Positions 35,520 to 44,412 of a DNA stretch of 64,000 nucleotides are shown in pieces. Position 1 is the first letter of the stretch. Each line of letters begins with the position of its first letter. The translations under genes and the position numbers were made by a program. The notes beneath the pieces are model-generated. The model did no database searches. It saw only the letters and a program-made list of their open reading frames with translations, and was not told the origin of the DNA. Source of the DNA: Bacteriovorax sp. Seq25_V (GTDB lineage: Bacteria; Bdellovibrionota; Bacteriovoracia; Bacteriovoracales; Bacteriovoracaceae); the NCBI RefSeq assembly GCF_000447795.1, contig NZ_AUNI01000014.1, forward strand, positions 62,001 to 126,000, in the 5' to 3' direction.

Positions 35520-36479
35520 ATGAAATTGCTTAGTAGAATTGCATTCATATTATTATGGAGCAGTTACATTCTAGCGCAGGTAGCAGAAGTTACCCTTAAA
35601 AAAGGGATAGCCTACAAGATTTCAAGTTCGACTCAGGTCGACCTTGAATTAAATTCTAAAGTCGATATTAACGAAACTATTATCACAGGAGAAAAGTCTG
35701 TGATCAAAATACTTTTCGCTGATAAGAGTATTATCACACTAGGGCCAAACACTTCATTCGTCGTCAATACTTTTCAAGTTCATCAAACACAAAGGAATGC
35801 TGCTTTTAATCTACTGACAGGAAAGATTAGGGCCGAAATCACTAAGGGACAACTTGATAAAAATAATGTGCAAGTCATTACAAAGAAAGTTTCAGTAGGC
35901 GTTAGAGGAACTGAGTTTCTAGTTAATGCACTCGCGGAGAAAACTGACGTGGCCTTACTTGAAGGAAAAATCGATGCACAAATTGGAGAGAAAATTCTTG
36001 AGGTTGAGCCTGGTGAATACTTTTCAAGTGTTGATGGTGAAATAAGAAAAATGACGCCAGACCAACTCTCAAAGTTACTTGAAAACAAAGAAGAATTTCT
36101 TCCTGAATTAGAAGAACTAAGACCTAGAGTGCAAAGTAGTACTCCAGATATGCCACTTGGAGGACCAGGTGTAGCGGTTGTACCAACCATTGGTATTGGA
36201 GGAGTAGGCATAGGATTAGCAACATCTGAATCAGTCATTAGTACAAGTGATGAAGAGGAAGAACAGGAAAATAAAGAAAATATGGTACATGATGCCGTAA
36301 AGGATGAGCTTCAAGAAAGAGAAGATCCACCAGACATAAAATCAGCAAAGAAGAACCGCAAAGAGTTGTTGAAAGAAAATAAATGCTTCTACTGGTTTTA
36401 TAAATCAATTCCAGGAAGTGGAAAAATAGAACGTTTTAGAAGGGATAGGGCCTGTGATGACTACTACTTCGACTTGTAA
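35520..36479 (+). CDS. Secreted FecR-domain protein
   Basis: A 319-aa protein with a signal peptide (RIAFILLWSSYILA). The FecR domain (about 45-150) is visible as KVDINETIITGEKSVIKILFADKS, TLGPNTSFVV, LLTGKIRAEI and VSVGVRGTEFLVN. After it come a glycine-rich linker (about 210-245) and an acidic, Glu/Lys-rich region with one cysteine pair at the end (ENKCFYW, RACDDYY). Free-standing exported FecR proteins, without a FecI sigma, are common in this kind of genome and may bind a surface polymer. Its end overlaps the next lipoprotein gene by 23 bp. Confidence 0.82.
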   Translation: MKLLSRIAFILLWSSYILAQVAEVTLKKGIAYKISSSTQVDLELNSKVDINETIITGEKSVIKILFADKSIITLGPNTSFVVNTFQVHQTQRNAAFNLLTGKIRAEITKGQLDKNNVQVITKKVSVGVRGTEFLVNALAEKTDVALLEGKIDAQIGEKILEVEPGEYFSSVDGEIRKMTPDQLSKLLENKEEFLPELEELRPRVQSSTPDMPLGGPGVAVVPTIGIGGVGIGLATSESVISTSDEEEEQENKENMVHDAVKDELQEREDPPDIKSAKKNRKELLKENKCFYWFYKSIPGSGKIERFRRDRACDDYYFDL

Positions 36480-36717
36480 AAAATTATCTCTGCTTGCGAT
36501 AGTTATCATGACTCTTACAAGCTGCGGCTCAGCGGAGATTATTCCAACAAAAGATGTTTGTCATCTTATCCGACATGATGAGGATGATCTGTACCAGGTA
36601 AAAATTAACGATGATTTAATTAATAAGCGCTGGTACCTAAAAGAAGACGCAATTGTGATAGCAGAAGATCTTCACAAGAAAAATCTCTGCACATCAAGAT
36701 ATCAAATTAGAAAGTAA
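36457..36717 (+). CDS. Small lipoprotein
   Basis: An 86-aa protein with a type II signal peptide ending LTLTSC, followed by about 65 residues with two further cysteines (KDVCHLI and KNLCTSR) and no known domain. ATG 36457 (GTG one codon earlier) lies inside the 3' end of the FecR gene, so translation is probably coupled. It converges with the minus-strand outer-membrane lipoprotein gene, overlapping 11 bp. Confidence 0.68.
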   Translation: MTTTSTCKKLSLLAIVIMTLTSCGSAEIIPTKDVCHLIRHDEDDLYQVKINDDLINKRWYLKEDAIVIAEDLHKKNLCTSRYQIRK

Positions 36718-37489
36718 AAAATACTGAAGCCCCAAGAGGGATATCATCGCGCTTGTGATTGGCCTTCCACTTCCCTCTTGCATAACCACTTTCAACAATA
36801 ACCCCTAGTCCATTAAGTCCCGTTGAAAGTTCAACACCTACAAGAAAAGAATGCGTTTCAACTTTTCCTTTAATATGTTGTGAAGCGACACCCTTCCCAT
36901 TTAACTCGGCAGTGGTATCGTAAACGGAGTAAGTATAGTTAAGATAACTTAGGAAGTTTCTTGTTGAGCGATAACTATAAATAAGAGAAACTTCTCGAGC
37001 ATCTAGATCAAGATGTGCATCATATAAGTTTCCAGTCGAGCCATTACTTGTCGTTACATTAAAAGAGTTCTTATCTTCACTTCCTGATCCAATTCCGCCC
37101 ATGACTGCCATCTTATGACCTTCTTGATCTTTACCGAGATCTCCAAGAAATTGCCATTTGAGACCAAAGATACTCGCAGCATCATGAAAGTCAGTATAAA
37201 AGAAGTCCACTTCAGGAATTATTCCAAGTGCTGCGTCAATATGTAGACCATTCGAGTCATAGACACCTTGTTCAGTATCAATAGAAACTGTTTCTCCAAA
37301 TATATTACTAGCATAAAGGTGCCCAAGTTCGTAGCGAAGAGCACGACCAACACCAATTCCAACTTTACCACCAAGGGTTTTCCCAGAGGTTTCGGCCGTC
37401 TGGAATCGATTTCCAGGGACTTTAAAGTCAAGTGTTGAAGAACAAGAAACTAAAAATAGTGCAATAAGTAATAGTAGTAAGTTTTTCAT
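36707..37489 (-). CDS. Outer-membrane lipoprotein with beta-barrel character
   Basis: A 260-aa protein with lipobox FLVSC near residue 16. The mature part alternates hydrophobic and polar residues with Gly and aromatic caps, and ends VFFTF, resembling a barrel end. No family is recognised. It is transcribed away from the hemCD promoter, and the gap of about 97 bp holds both promoters. The FecR-protein genes lie opposite. Confidence 0.65.
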   Translation of the reverse strand: MKNLLLLLIALFLVSCSSTLDFKVPGNRFQTAETSGKTLGGKVGIGVGRALRYELGHLYASNIFGETVSIDTEQGVYDSNGLHIDAALGIIPEVDFFYTDFHDAASIFGLKWQFLGDLGKDQEGHKMAVMGGIGSGSEDKNSFNVTTSNGSTGNLYDAHLDLDAREVSLIYSYRSTRNFLSYLNYTYSVYDTTAELNGKGVASQHIKGKVETHSFLVGVELSTGLNGLGVIVESGYARGKWKANHKRDDIPLGASVFFTF

Positions 37490-37522
37490 GAGTAAATGCT
37501 AACTTCAAAATTACGTCCTGTC

Positions 37523-37561
37523 CTACATTTTCGTGACAAAAGATCGTTAAAATTTTAGTAT
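37523..37561 (+). promoter_or_regulatory. Predicted hemCD promoter with haem-gene motif
   Basis: CTACATTTTCGTGACA (37523-37538), 15 of 16 identical to the hemA upstream motif. GTGACA as -35 is followed after 17 bp by TAGTAT (37556-37561) as -10. Transcription would start near 37568, after the ATG at 37560 and before the TTG at 37587. Confidence 0.5.
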
Positions 37562-37586
37562 GTTAGGCTCATCGAAGGAGTCAATT

Positions 37587-39146
37587 TTGAGTAAAAAATC
37601 TTATATTATAGGAACGCGTGGTTCCCTTCTAGCACTAACTCAATGTGGTCAAGTTAAGGACGAATTAGAAAGATTAACTGGGGATAATTTTGAATTAAAA
37701 ATTATTAAAACCCAAGGTGATCAAATTACCGATAAGCCTCTTTGGCAACTTGAAGGAAAAGATTTTTTTACAAAAGAACTTGATGCTCAATTACTTGAAG
37801 GACAAATTGATCTGGTTGTTCATTCATATAAAGACCTAGGAAGTGACCGTCCTGAAGGAATCAAACTTGCTGCCATAACAAAGAGGTCTTTCGCTCATGA
37901 CATTCTCTTTATCAAGAAATCGACAATTAAAAATCTTCATAATATGGAAGAACTTGTTGTCGGAACAAGCTCTCCAAGAAGAATTGTTAATATTGAAGCT
38001 CACCTTAGCGAATATATTCCAAATGGTGAAAACTTAAAAATCTCAACCAAAGTCTTACGTGGAAATGTAAACTCAAGAATTGGAAAGCTCGTTGACGATC
38101 AGTACGATGCGATCGTTCTTGCAATGCCTGGAATTGAAAGACTTGCGATGACTGAGAGTTCAAGACTTGAACTTGAAGGCCTTATAAAAGATCTTGATTA
38201 TATGATTCTTCCACACTCCGCTTTTCCTGCGGCCGCAAGCCAAGGTGCACTTGCAATTGAAGCCCTTGAAAATCGTGACGATGATGGAGAGCTTTTAGAG
38301 AAACTAAAACTCATGGAAGATAGTAAAACAGTAAAAGAAGTTAGCCGCGAACGACAGGCATTTGCATCGTATGGCGGAGGCTGTCACCTCGCAGTTGGTA
38401 TAAATGTTACGAAGCACGGTGATTACTATCTTCACACTCATCGTGGAGCAGTTGATGACAAAGAAGTATCTTACAAACTTCTTGAAGGAAGTTTTGCAAG
38501 TATCGAAGCTAACACGAAGAAGAAGGCATTCATTGGACTTCCTATTCAAAAGTTTTCAAATAGCACAAGCGTACCATGTAAACTTCTAAAAAAGACATCT
38601 GTAAAAGCAGAAATTGATACAACAAAAGATTTATTTGTAACTTCAACTTATGCTCTTGAAACTTTGAAAGAGACGACACCTAAGTCCGCACTATTTTGTG
38701 CAGGAAATAAGACTTGGAAGAAATTAGCAAAAGAAGGGTTTTGGGTAAACGGATCCAGCGATTCGCTTGGCGAAGATTACCTACAAGAGATTCGCGAATC
38801 AAAACTTCTTGAAACTTTCTACAGCGGAAAGGACGCTCAAGCACGTGGTCTTATTTCCCTAACTCATGCCGGGAGCTACTCAAAGTATGGCGAGGTTGTT
38901 GCGGTGTATTCGAAAGAAGAAGTGGAGTTATCTGCAGAAGATGAAAAAGAGCTTTTAAGTTGTAATATCTTCTACTGGACGAGTTTCACGCAATTTCAAA
39001 GCTACGTAAAAAAGTATCCCCAAATAGAAGGTGCATTCCATTGCTCAGGGCTTGGAAAAACTTTTGAAGGCCTCAAAGATTATGGTCTAAAGAATTTAAG
39101 ACCGTTTGGAAGCATGGAAGAATTTAATAACTGGTTAAAAAAATAA
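37587..39146 (+). CDS. hemC: Porphobilinogen deaminase fused to uroporphyrinogen-III synthase
   Basis: Two haem enzymes in one 519-aa chain. The first part is HemC, joining four porphobilinogens: IGTRGSLLALTQ, catalytic aspartate in HSYKDLG (D83), TSSPRR, LRGNVNSR, and the dipyrromethane-carrying C266 in YGGGCHLAVG. The last 200 residues have a HemD-like outline, ending HCSGLGKTFEGLKDYGLKNL with a final FNNWLKK helix, but with weak motif conservation. TTG 37587 follows AAGGAG by six bases and fits both family N-terminus and promoter position; ATG 37560 is upstream of the predicted mRNA start. It heads the hemCD-hemL-HK-RR-hemE-hemN run. Confidence 0.88.
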   Translation: MSKKSYIIGTRGSLLALTQCGQVKDELERLTGDNFELKIIKTQGDQITDKPLWQLEGKDFFTKELDAQLLEGQIDLVVHSYKDLGSDRPEGIKLAAITKRSFAHDILFIKKSTIKNLHNMEELVVGTSSPRRIVNIEAHLSEYIPNGENLKISTKVLRGNVNSRIGKLVDDQYDAIVLAMPGIERLAMTESSRLELEGLIKDLDYMILPHSAFPAAASQGALAIEALENRDDDGELLEKLKLMEDSKTVKEVSRERQAFASYGGGCHLAVGINVTKHGDYYLHTHRGAVDDKEVSYKLLEGSFASIEANTKKKAFIGLPIQKFSNSTSVPCKLLKKTSVKAEIDTTKDLFVTSTYALETLKETTPKSALFCAGNKTWKKLAKEGFWVNGSSDSLGEDYLQEIRESKLLETFYSGKDAQARGLISLTHAGSYSKYGEVVAVYSKEEVELSAEDEKELLSCNIFYWTSFTQFQSYVKKYPQIEGAFHCSGLGKTFEGLKDYGLKNLRPFGSMEEFNNWLKK

Positions 39147-39169
39147 TTAAGAATATAAAGGAATAAAAA

Positions 39170-40435
39170 ATGAGCCAAGAAGCATTATTTGAAAGAAGTA
39201 AAGAACTCGTTCCAGGTGGAGTACACTCTCCGGTTAGAAGTTTCAAAGGTCTTGAATCGACACCACGTTTCGTCAAAGAAGCGGATGGTGCTTACTTCAC
39301 AGATGTTGACGGTAAAAACTATATTGATTTCTGTATGAGCTTTGGCCCACTAATTCTTGGCCACAAGAACAAAGATGTTCAGGCTAAGCTTATTGAAGGT
39401 TTAAACCGTGGTTGGAGTTATGGAGCTTGCGAACCTTATTCACTTGATCTTGCAGAGTTTCTTTTAAAGAAACTTCCATTTGTTGATCAACTAAGATTTG
39501 TAAACTCTGGTACAGAAGCAGTGATGACTGCACTAAGACTTGCAAGAGGCGCAACGGGAAAAAATAAAATTATCAAGTTCAATGGTTGTTACCATGGACA
39601 TGTCGACGCTATGTTAATTAAAGCTGGTTCAGGACTAGCGGGTGAAGCAGAGGCATCTTCAGGTGGTGTTCCAGAAGGCGTTGCTAAAGATACACTTATT
39701 CTTGAACTCGGTGATCTTGAAGGAGTAAAAGCTTGCTTCAAAGATCACGCAGGAGAAATTGCTGCAATTATCGTTGAGCCACTACCTGCAAATAACGGTC
39801 TTTTAATTCAAGATCAAAGCTTCCTTGAAGGACTAAGAGAAATTACAACCCAGAATGACGCCCTACTTATCTTTGATGAAGTTATTTCTGGTTTCAGAGT
39901 TGCTTTTGGTGGGATGGCCGAAAAAACAGGAATTACTCCAGATATCGTAACTTACGGAAAAATTATCGGAGGAGGTCTTCCTGTTGGTGCCATCGCTGCA
40001 AAGAAAGCAATTATGCAAAATCTTGCTCCTGTTGGTGCTGTCTATCAAGCAGGGACTCTAAGCGCCAACCCTCTCGCAATGGTTGCAGGACTTGAGACAC
40101 TTTCTAAGTTAACAGAAGAGTCATATAAAACTCTTGAAACAACGACTTTAAAAGTTGCAGATATTTTCAAGAAGTTTTTGAAAGAGTACGAAGGTGGAAG
40201 ATTTTCAAATTACAATGTGATCACACACTCGTCATTATTTTGGATTGTTCCTGGTGATAAAATTAAGTGTGCAAATAATATTCCTGGAAATATCGGGGTG
40301 GACTTCACTCCACTATTTGAACTTCTTTTAAAGAAGGGAATCTACCTTGCACCAAATGCATATGAAGTAGGATTTGTATCTCTTGCACATAATGAAGAAG
40401 TTCTAGCAGATCTTGAAAAGAGGCTTTGGTCTTAA
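39170..40435 (+). CDS. hemL: Glutamate-1-semialdehyde 2,1-aminomutase
   Basis: PLP enzyme converting glutamate-1-semialdehyde, the HemA product, to 5-aminolevulinate. It has 421 aa. Family signatures are VPGGVHSPVRSF, the NSGTEAVMTALRLARG substrate-binding loop, FDEVISGFRV with the PLP aspartate, and the Schiff-base lysine K264 in TYGKIIGGGLPVG. Length and order match class III aminotransferases of the HemL type. Its TAA shares bases with the ATG of the histidine kinase (TAATG at 40433-40437), so the two are translationally coupled. Confidence 0.96.
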   Translation: MSQEALFERSKELVPGGVHSPVRSFKGLESTPRFVKEADGAYFTDVDGKNYIDFCMSFGPLILGHKNKDVQAKLIEGLNRGWSYGACEPYSLDLAEFLLKKLPFVDQLRFVNSGTEAVMTALRLARGATGKNKIIKFNGCYHGHVDAMLIKAGSGLAGEAEASSGGVPEGVAKDTLILELGDLEGVKACFKDHAGEIAAIIVEPLPANNGLLIQDQSFLEGLREITTQNDALLIFDEVISGFRVAFGGMAEKTGITPDIVTYGKIIGGGLPVGAIAAKKAIMQNLAPVGAVYQAGTLSANPLAMVAGLETLSKLTEESYKTLETTTLKVADIFKKFLKEYEGGRFSNYNVITHSSLFWIVPGDKIKCANNIPGNIGVDFTPLFELLLKKGIYLAPNAYEVGFVSLAHNEEVLADLEKRLWS

Positions 40436-41349
40436 TGCTTGAACTAAAACAAAAATCTTCACCACTTTTTGTCCTCGCAGGCCTTGTAATGTTTATCATT
40501 ACTCTCATGGCCTCGTGGTGGCTTTATCTCTTAATTGGGATGAGTAATCGCCTTCAAGTACTTGAAGGAAATTCAGACGGGCCAAACATGGTGAGGCTTA
40601 TCATGTGGGAGGGATCAACTTTTATCCTTCTCCTCATGCTTATCTTTATTTTCTTCATCGTGCTTTTCTATAAAGACGTTAAAAAGAATAAATCGATCCA
40701 TGCCTTCTTCGCAGGACTAACGCATGAACTAAAAACCCCTCTTGCAAGTATCAGACTTCAATCTGAAGTAATTCAAGATGAGGCAACAAAACTATCAAGC
40801 ACAAGACTAGATAAGCTAACGACAAGACTCATTGATGATACCAAGAGACTTGAGACCCAAATGGATAAGATTTTACAACTATCAAGAATTGAGCGCGGCG
40901 GAAATCTAAATCTTCGTGCAGTCAATGTGAAAAGCCTTTTCTCTAAACTCGTTAAACTCTATGGTGGCGATCTTTCAATCTCACTTGAAGAAATGAGTGA
41001 ATCAATTGAAGTTTTGGCCGATGAGTTTGCACTTGAAATTATCATTAAAAATCTCTTAGAGAATACAAGAAACCACACCTCGTCTAAAGAAGTGACGGTA
41101 ACTTTAAAAGAAGATTGTAACTACGCTTTCATTAGATACAAAGACAATGGAATCTTTGAAGGCAATGTAAATAAATTAGGAAATCTATTTTATAAATTCA
41201 ACTCGTCTAAAGGTTCAGGCATTGGGCTCTATCTCACGAAGAAATTTCTCAAGAGAATGAAAGGTGATATTGAAATTATTCACGATGGCGGTTTAGTTTT
41301 TAATATAAAACTACAAGTTGTTCCAGGAGATCACTGTGAAAAACGCTAA
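40435..41349 (+). CDS. Sensor histidine kinase inside the haem operon
   Basis: A 304-aa membrane kinase. Two transmembrane helices (about 11-33 and 58-78) enclose a short external loop of about 25 residues, so sensing is probably within the membrane. The HisKA H-box is FFAGLTHELKTPLASIR, and the HATPase shows NLLENTRNH (N-box), DNGIF and GSGIGLYLTK (G2). No HAMP domain is seen. The start overlaps the hemL stop, and its end overlaps the response regulator start. Position inside the hem cluster suggests regulation by haem, a porphyrin precursor or redox state, which is inferred. Confidence 0.88.
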   Translation: MLELKQKSSPLFVLAGLVMFIITLMASWWLYLLIGMSNRLQVLEGNSDGPNMVRLIMWEGSTFILLLMLIFIFFIVLFYKDVKKNKSIHAFFAGLTHELKTPLASIRLQSEVIQDEATKLSSTRLDKLTTRLIDDTKRLETQMDKILQLSRIERGGNLNLRAVNVKSLFSKLVKLYGGDLSISLEEMSESIEVLADEFALEIIIKNLLENTRNHTSSKEVTVTLKEDCNYAFIRYKDNGIFEGNVNKLGNLFYKFNSSKGSGIGLYLTKKFLKRMKGDIEIIHDGGLVFNIKLQVVPGDHCEKR

Positions 41350-42028
41350 GATCCTTATCGTTGAAGATGATAATAATTTAGGAGATACACTGCAAGAGTA
41401 TCTTCAGGGCCTAGAGTACGACTGTGCCCTGGCCAAGAGTGCCAAAGAAGCGAAAGAGACTTTTTCCAAATTTGCTCCTGAGATTATTCTAATGGATATT
41501 GGTCTTCCAGATGGAAATGGGCTTGAGCTTGCCGCTCAGTTCAGAGACTTTCGTAAAGACTTTGTTTTAATCTTCCTTTCGGCCCTTAATGATCCTGAGA
41601 CAAAAGTTGAAGGATTTGAAGTTGGAGCAGAAGATTATATTACAAAGCCTTTTGCTCTAAAAGAACTGACAATCCGCCTTGAGAGAATTTTAAAATTTAG
41701 AAGTGATATCTCATCCGATGACGAGGTATCAGTTGGAAAGTTAAAGATTTGGTTTAAGAGATTTGAAGTAGCAGATGCCACAGGGAAAGTTCTTCCATTA
41801 TCTCAAAAAGAATGCGCGATTCTACGTCTTCTTTGGAATAAGAAAAATGAAGCATTAACGAGAGATCAGATTATCGATGAGGTTTGGGGCGAGGATAAAT
41901 TTCCAAGCCATCGTACTGTCGATAACTATATTGTCCATTTAAGAAAGTGGACCGAATCCGATGATTCAAAAATCATGGAGATTCAAAGCATACGTGGAAT
42001 TGGTTATAAATTAGTAATAAATGAATAA
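41336..42028 (+). CDS. OmpR-family response regulator inside the haem operon
   Basis: A 230-aa transcription factor. The receiver domain has VEDDNN acidic pocket residues, the phospho-acceptor in LMDIGLPDGNG (D near residue 50), and a KPF lysine. The C-terminal winged helix has RTVDNYIVHLRKW and the family ending IRGIGYKL. GTG at 41336 is the chosen start, with AGGAGA seven bases upstream. It overlaps the kinase end by 14 bp, so the pair is coupled. Its targets may include the hem promoter motif, which is not shown here. Confidence 0.9.
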   Translation: MKNAKILIVEDDNNLGDTLQEYLQGLEYDCALAKSAKEAKETFSKFAPEIILMDIGLPDGNGLELAAQFRDFRKDFVLIFLSALNDPETKVEGFEVGAEDYITKPFALKELTIRLERILKFRSDISSDDEVSVGKLKIWFKRFEVADATGKVLPLSQKECAILRLLWNKKNEALTRDQIIDEVWGEDKFPSHRTVDNYIVHLRKWTESDDSKIMEIQSIRGIGYKLVINE

Positions 42029-42043
42029 ATAAAAGGGATACAA

Positions 42044-43081
42044 ATGGGATTATTTAACGACAGAAAAAATGAAGCAGGAAAAACAACGGTACCTGTATGG
42101 TTTATGAGACAAGCAGGAAGATACCATGCTCATTACCAAAACATAAAAAAAGATAGTGACTTTATGACAATGTGTAAGGACCCAAAACTTGCATACGAAG
42201 TTACAATGGGACCAATCAACGAGTTTGATTTTGATGCCGCCATTCTATTTTCAGACCTACTCTTCCCTCTTGAGCAACTTGGTCTTGGCCTTACATATGC
42301 TCCAGGACCAATTCTTGAAAAAAGACTAGAAACTGTAAATGACGTAAAAAACTTAAAAATCAAAGCAAGCTCTAAAGACTACTATTCTTTCCAAAAGGAT
42401 GCATGTTCACTTCTAAGAGCAGGACTTCCGCAAAACAAAACTCTTCTAGGTTTTGTTGGTGCTCCTTTTACTCTTTATAGCTATGCCGTTGAAGGTGCAC
42501 ACTCTGGAGCACTTTACAGCTCTAAGCTTGGCCTTTATGACGGACGTTTTTCTGCATTTTGTGAAATGCTAATTCCTGAACTTCTTGGAGAAATGCGTGA
42601 ACAGGCACTTGGTGGAGCAGATGCCATGTGCTTATTTGACACAGCAGCTGGAGAACTTTGTTTCTCTGACTACAAAGAATTTATTCTTCCAGTTCTTAGA
42701 ACTGTTACCAAAGAATTTAAAAAAGAATTCCCGAATAAGAAAGTTATCTACTATTCAAAATTTACTCACATGAATTATTTAAAAGAAATTCAAGATGAAA
42801 ATATTGATGTTCTTGGAGTTGACTGGAGACATAATTTACCAGAAGTTCTAAATGAACTTAGCGGAGACTACTACATTCAAGGAAATCTTGAACCTGCTTA
42901 CCTAGGTCTTCCTTGGGAAACTCTAGAGGCCAAGTGGATGGAGCTATTCAAGAGCCTGCAAGATGCTAACGTTAATTTTGATAAGTGGATCTGTGGACTT
43001 GGACATGGTTGCCTTCAGTGGATTCCACAAGAAAATGTTAGAAAAAGTGTTGAATTAATTCACAGAAACTTTAAGTATTAA
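42044..43081 (+). CDS. hemE: Uroporphyrinogen decarboxylase
   Basis: Cytoplasmic enzyme removing four carboxyls to give coproporphyrinogen III. It has 345 aa. Family signatures are PVWFMRQAGRYH (the invariant PxWxMRQAGR), AAILFSDLLFPLE with the catalytic aspartate, and the GFVGAPFTLYSYAVEG motif. The C-terminal QGNLEPAYL and GLGHGCLQWIPQENV follow. It begins 15 bp after the response regulator and 8 bp ahead of the hemN-like gene, so it belongs to the same transcript as hemCD and hemL. Confidence 0.95.
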   Translation: MGLFNDRKNEAGKTTVPVWFMRQAGRYHAHYQNIKKDSDFMTMCKDPKLAYEVTMGPINEFDFDAAILFSDLLFPLEQLGLGLTYAPGPILEKRLETVNDVKNLKIKASSKDYYSFQKDACSLLRAGLPQNKTLLGFVGAPFTLYSYAVEGAHSGALYSSKLGLYDGRFSAFCEMLIPELLGEMREQALGGADAMCLFDTAAGELCFSDYKEFILPVLRTVTKEFKKEFPNKKVIYYSKFTHMNYLKEIQDENIDVLGVDWRHNLPEVLNELSGDYYIQGNLEPAYLGLPWETLEAKWMELFKSLQDANVNFDKWICGLGHGCLQWIPQENVRKSVELIHRNFKY

Positions 43082-43089
43082 TAATATTA

Positions 43090-44316
43090 ATGATTTCAAA
43101 AAGTGACTTTCAACATTTAAGCGAGACTTTTAGCGGTCCAGAGGGAAGGTATAATTACTTCCCTCGCATCACTGGCTGGAAAAATAACCTCGATCTTAAA
43201 ACTTGGTTTGAGTCTCTCGAAAAATACCAGGGAAATGAAATTGACCTCTATATTCATATCCCATTTTGCGAGAGGTTTTGTCACTTCTGTGGCTGTAACA
43301 TCAAAGTTGCGGCGAAAAATGACATCATTGAAAATTATCTCTCAAAATTAGCTAATGAATGGGCGCTTTATGAAAGGTACAACTTCAAAATTAAAAGCCT
43401 CTACTTCGGCGGCGGGACACCAAACTCATTGACGAGTACTCAATTAGAAAGACTTCTAGATACACTCCCAGGAAATTACTCAATTCATAGTGAGTACGAT
43501 CCAAGATACAAGAACTTTGATTTCATTAACACTCTTATGTCTAGGGGATTAAAGTCTATCTCAATGGGAATTCAAGATTTCGATGAAACAGTCCTGGCAT
43601 CAATTGGAAGACGAACTGACTTTTTAACTGTTGAAGAAAATTTAAAATACTTCAAGTCGTTAAATCTAGAAAAAATAAGCATTGATCTCATCTATGGACT
43701 ACCACGCCAAGGAGAAAGTTCGCTAACCAAACTAGAAGAGTTTCTAAAGTTGGATCTCATTAGCAATATCTCCCTCTACCCTTTTGCCGAAGTCCCTTGG
43801 TTCAAGGATTTTTACCCTGCCTGGTCCAACGAAAAATTTAGCATAGCGCAAAAGAATGAGCTACAATTTAATTTTATCGAAAAATTGTCAGAATATGGTT
43901 TTGCACCAATATCTTTTGGTCATTTTACGAATGATAAAAATCAACTCATGAAACAAGAAAGAACGATCATGGGCTTTAATAAAGAATGCGAAGATATTGT
44001 TATCGCCCTCGGGGTCTCTGCAATAAGTTCAACTCCAGAAAACATCAAGCAAAATACGAAAATCTTTGATCATTACATGATAGACATTCAAGGTCAGATT
44101 ACCGGACATATTCGATCAAATAAAGAAGCACGATTACAGGAGCTACTTTTAAACCTTAGTGCTAACAAAGAAGTTTCTTCTGATAATTTCCAGATTCCAC
44201 GTGCACTCTTCGAACTCGACCTACTCAAATCAAATGACGCGACTGTATCTTTAAGTGAGAATGGCCGTTATTTCTGCCAATATATTTGTGGAGCTATAGT
44301 TAACGAAAATAACTAA
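43090..44316 (+). CDS. hemN: Oxygen-independent coproporphyrinogen III oxidase
   Basis: Radical-SAM enzyme oxidatively decarboxylating coproporphyrinogen III without oxygen. It has 408 aa. The iron-sulphur motif is HIPFCERFCHFCGCN, matching the CX3CX2CXC form typical of true HemN rather than HemW. Later GGGTPNSL and SMGIQDFDETVLASIGR support SAM binding. It is somewhat shorter than E. coli HemN (457 aa). It closes the hem cluster and is followed by the M28 peptidase gene after about 100 bp. Such an oxidase suits low-oxygen or intraperiplasmic growth. Confidence 0.92.
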   Translation: MISKSDFQHLSETFSGPEGRYNYFPRITGWKNNLDLKTWFESLEKYQGNEIDLYIHIPFCERFCHFCGCNIKVAAKNDIIENYLSKLANEWALYERYNFKIKSLYFGGGTPNSLTSTQLERLLDTLPGNYSIHSEYDPRYKNFDFINTLMSRGLKSISMGIQDFDETVLASIGRRTDFLTVEENLKYFKSLNLEKISIDLIYGLPRQGESSLTKLEEFLKLDLISNISLYPFAEVPWFKDFYPAWSNEKFSIAQKNELQFNFIEKLSEYGFAPISFGHFTNDKNQLMKQERTIMGFNKECEDIVIALGVSAISSTPENIKQNTKIFDHYMIDIQGQITGHIRSNKEARLQELLLNLSANKEVSSDNFQIPRALFELDLLKSNDATVSLSENGRYFCQYICGAIVNENN

Positions 44317-44412
44317 TGCCCACATGACAGAAAATTACAGAATGTTATGTTTTCATTATTTTTTTATTTCGATTATCATAAATATATAAATAAACGTCCA
44401 GGATGGTACAAA

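Noticed and set aside
37560-37586. ATG 37560 as the hemCD start
   Set aside because: It lies at the predicted -10 region and upstream of the ribosome site; TTG 37587 follows AAGGAG and matches the family N-terminus.
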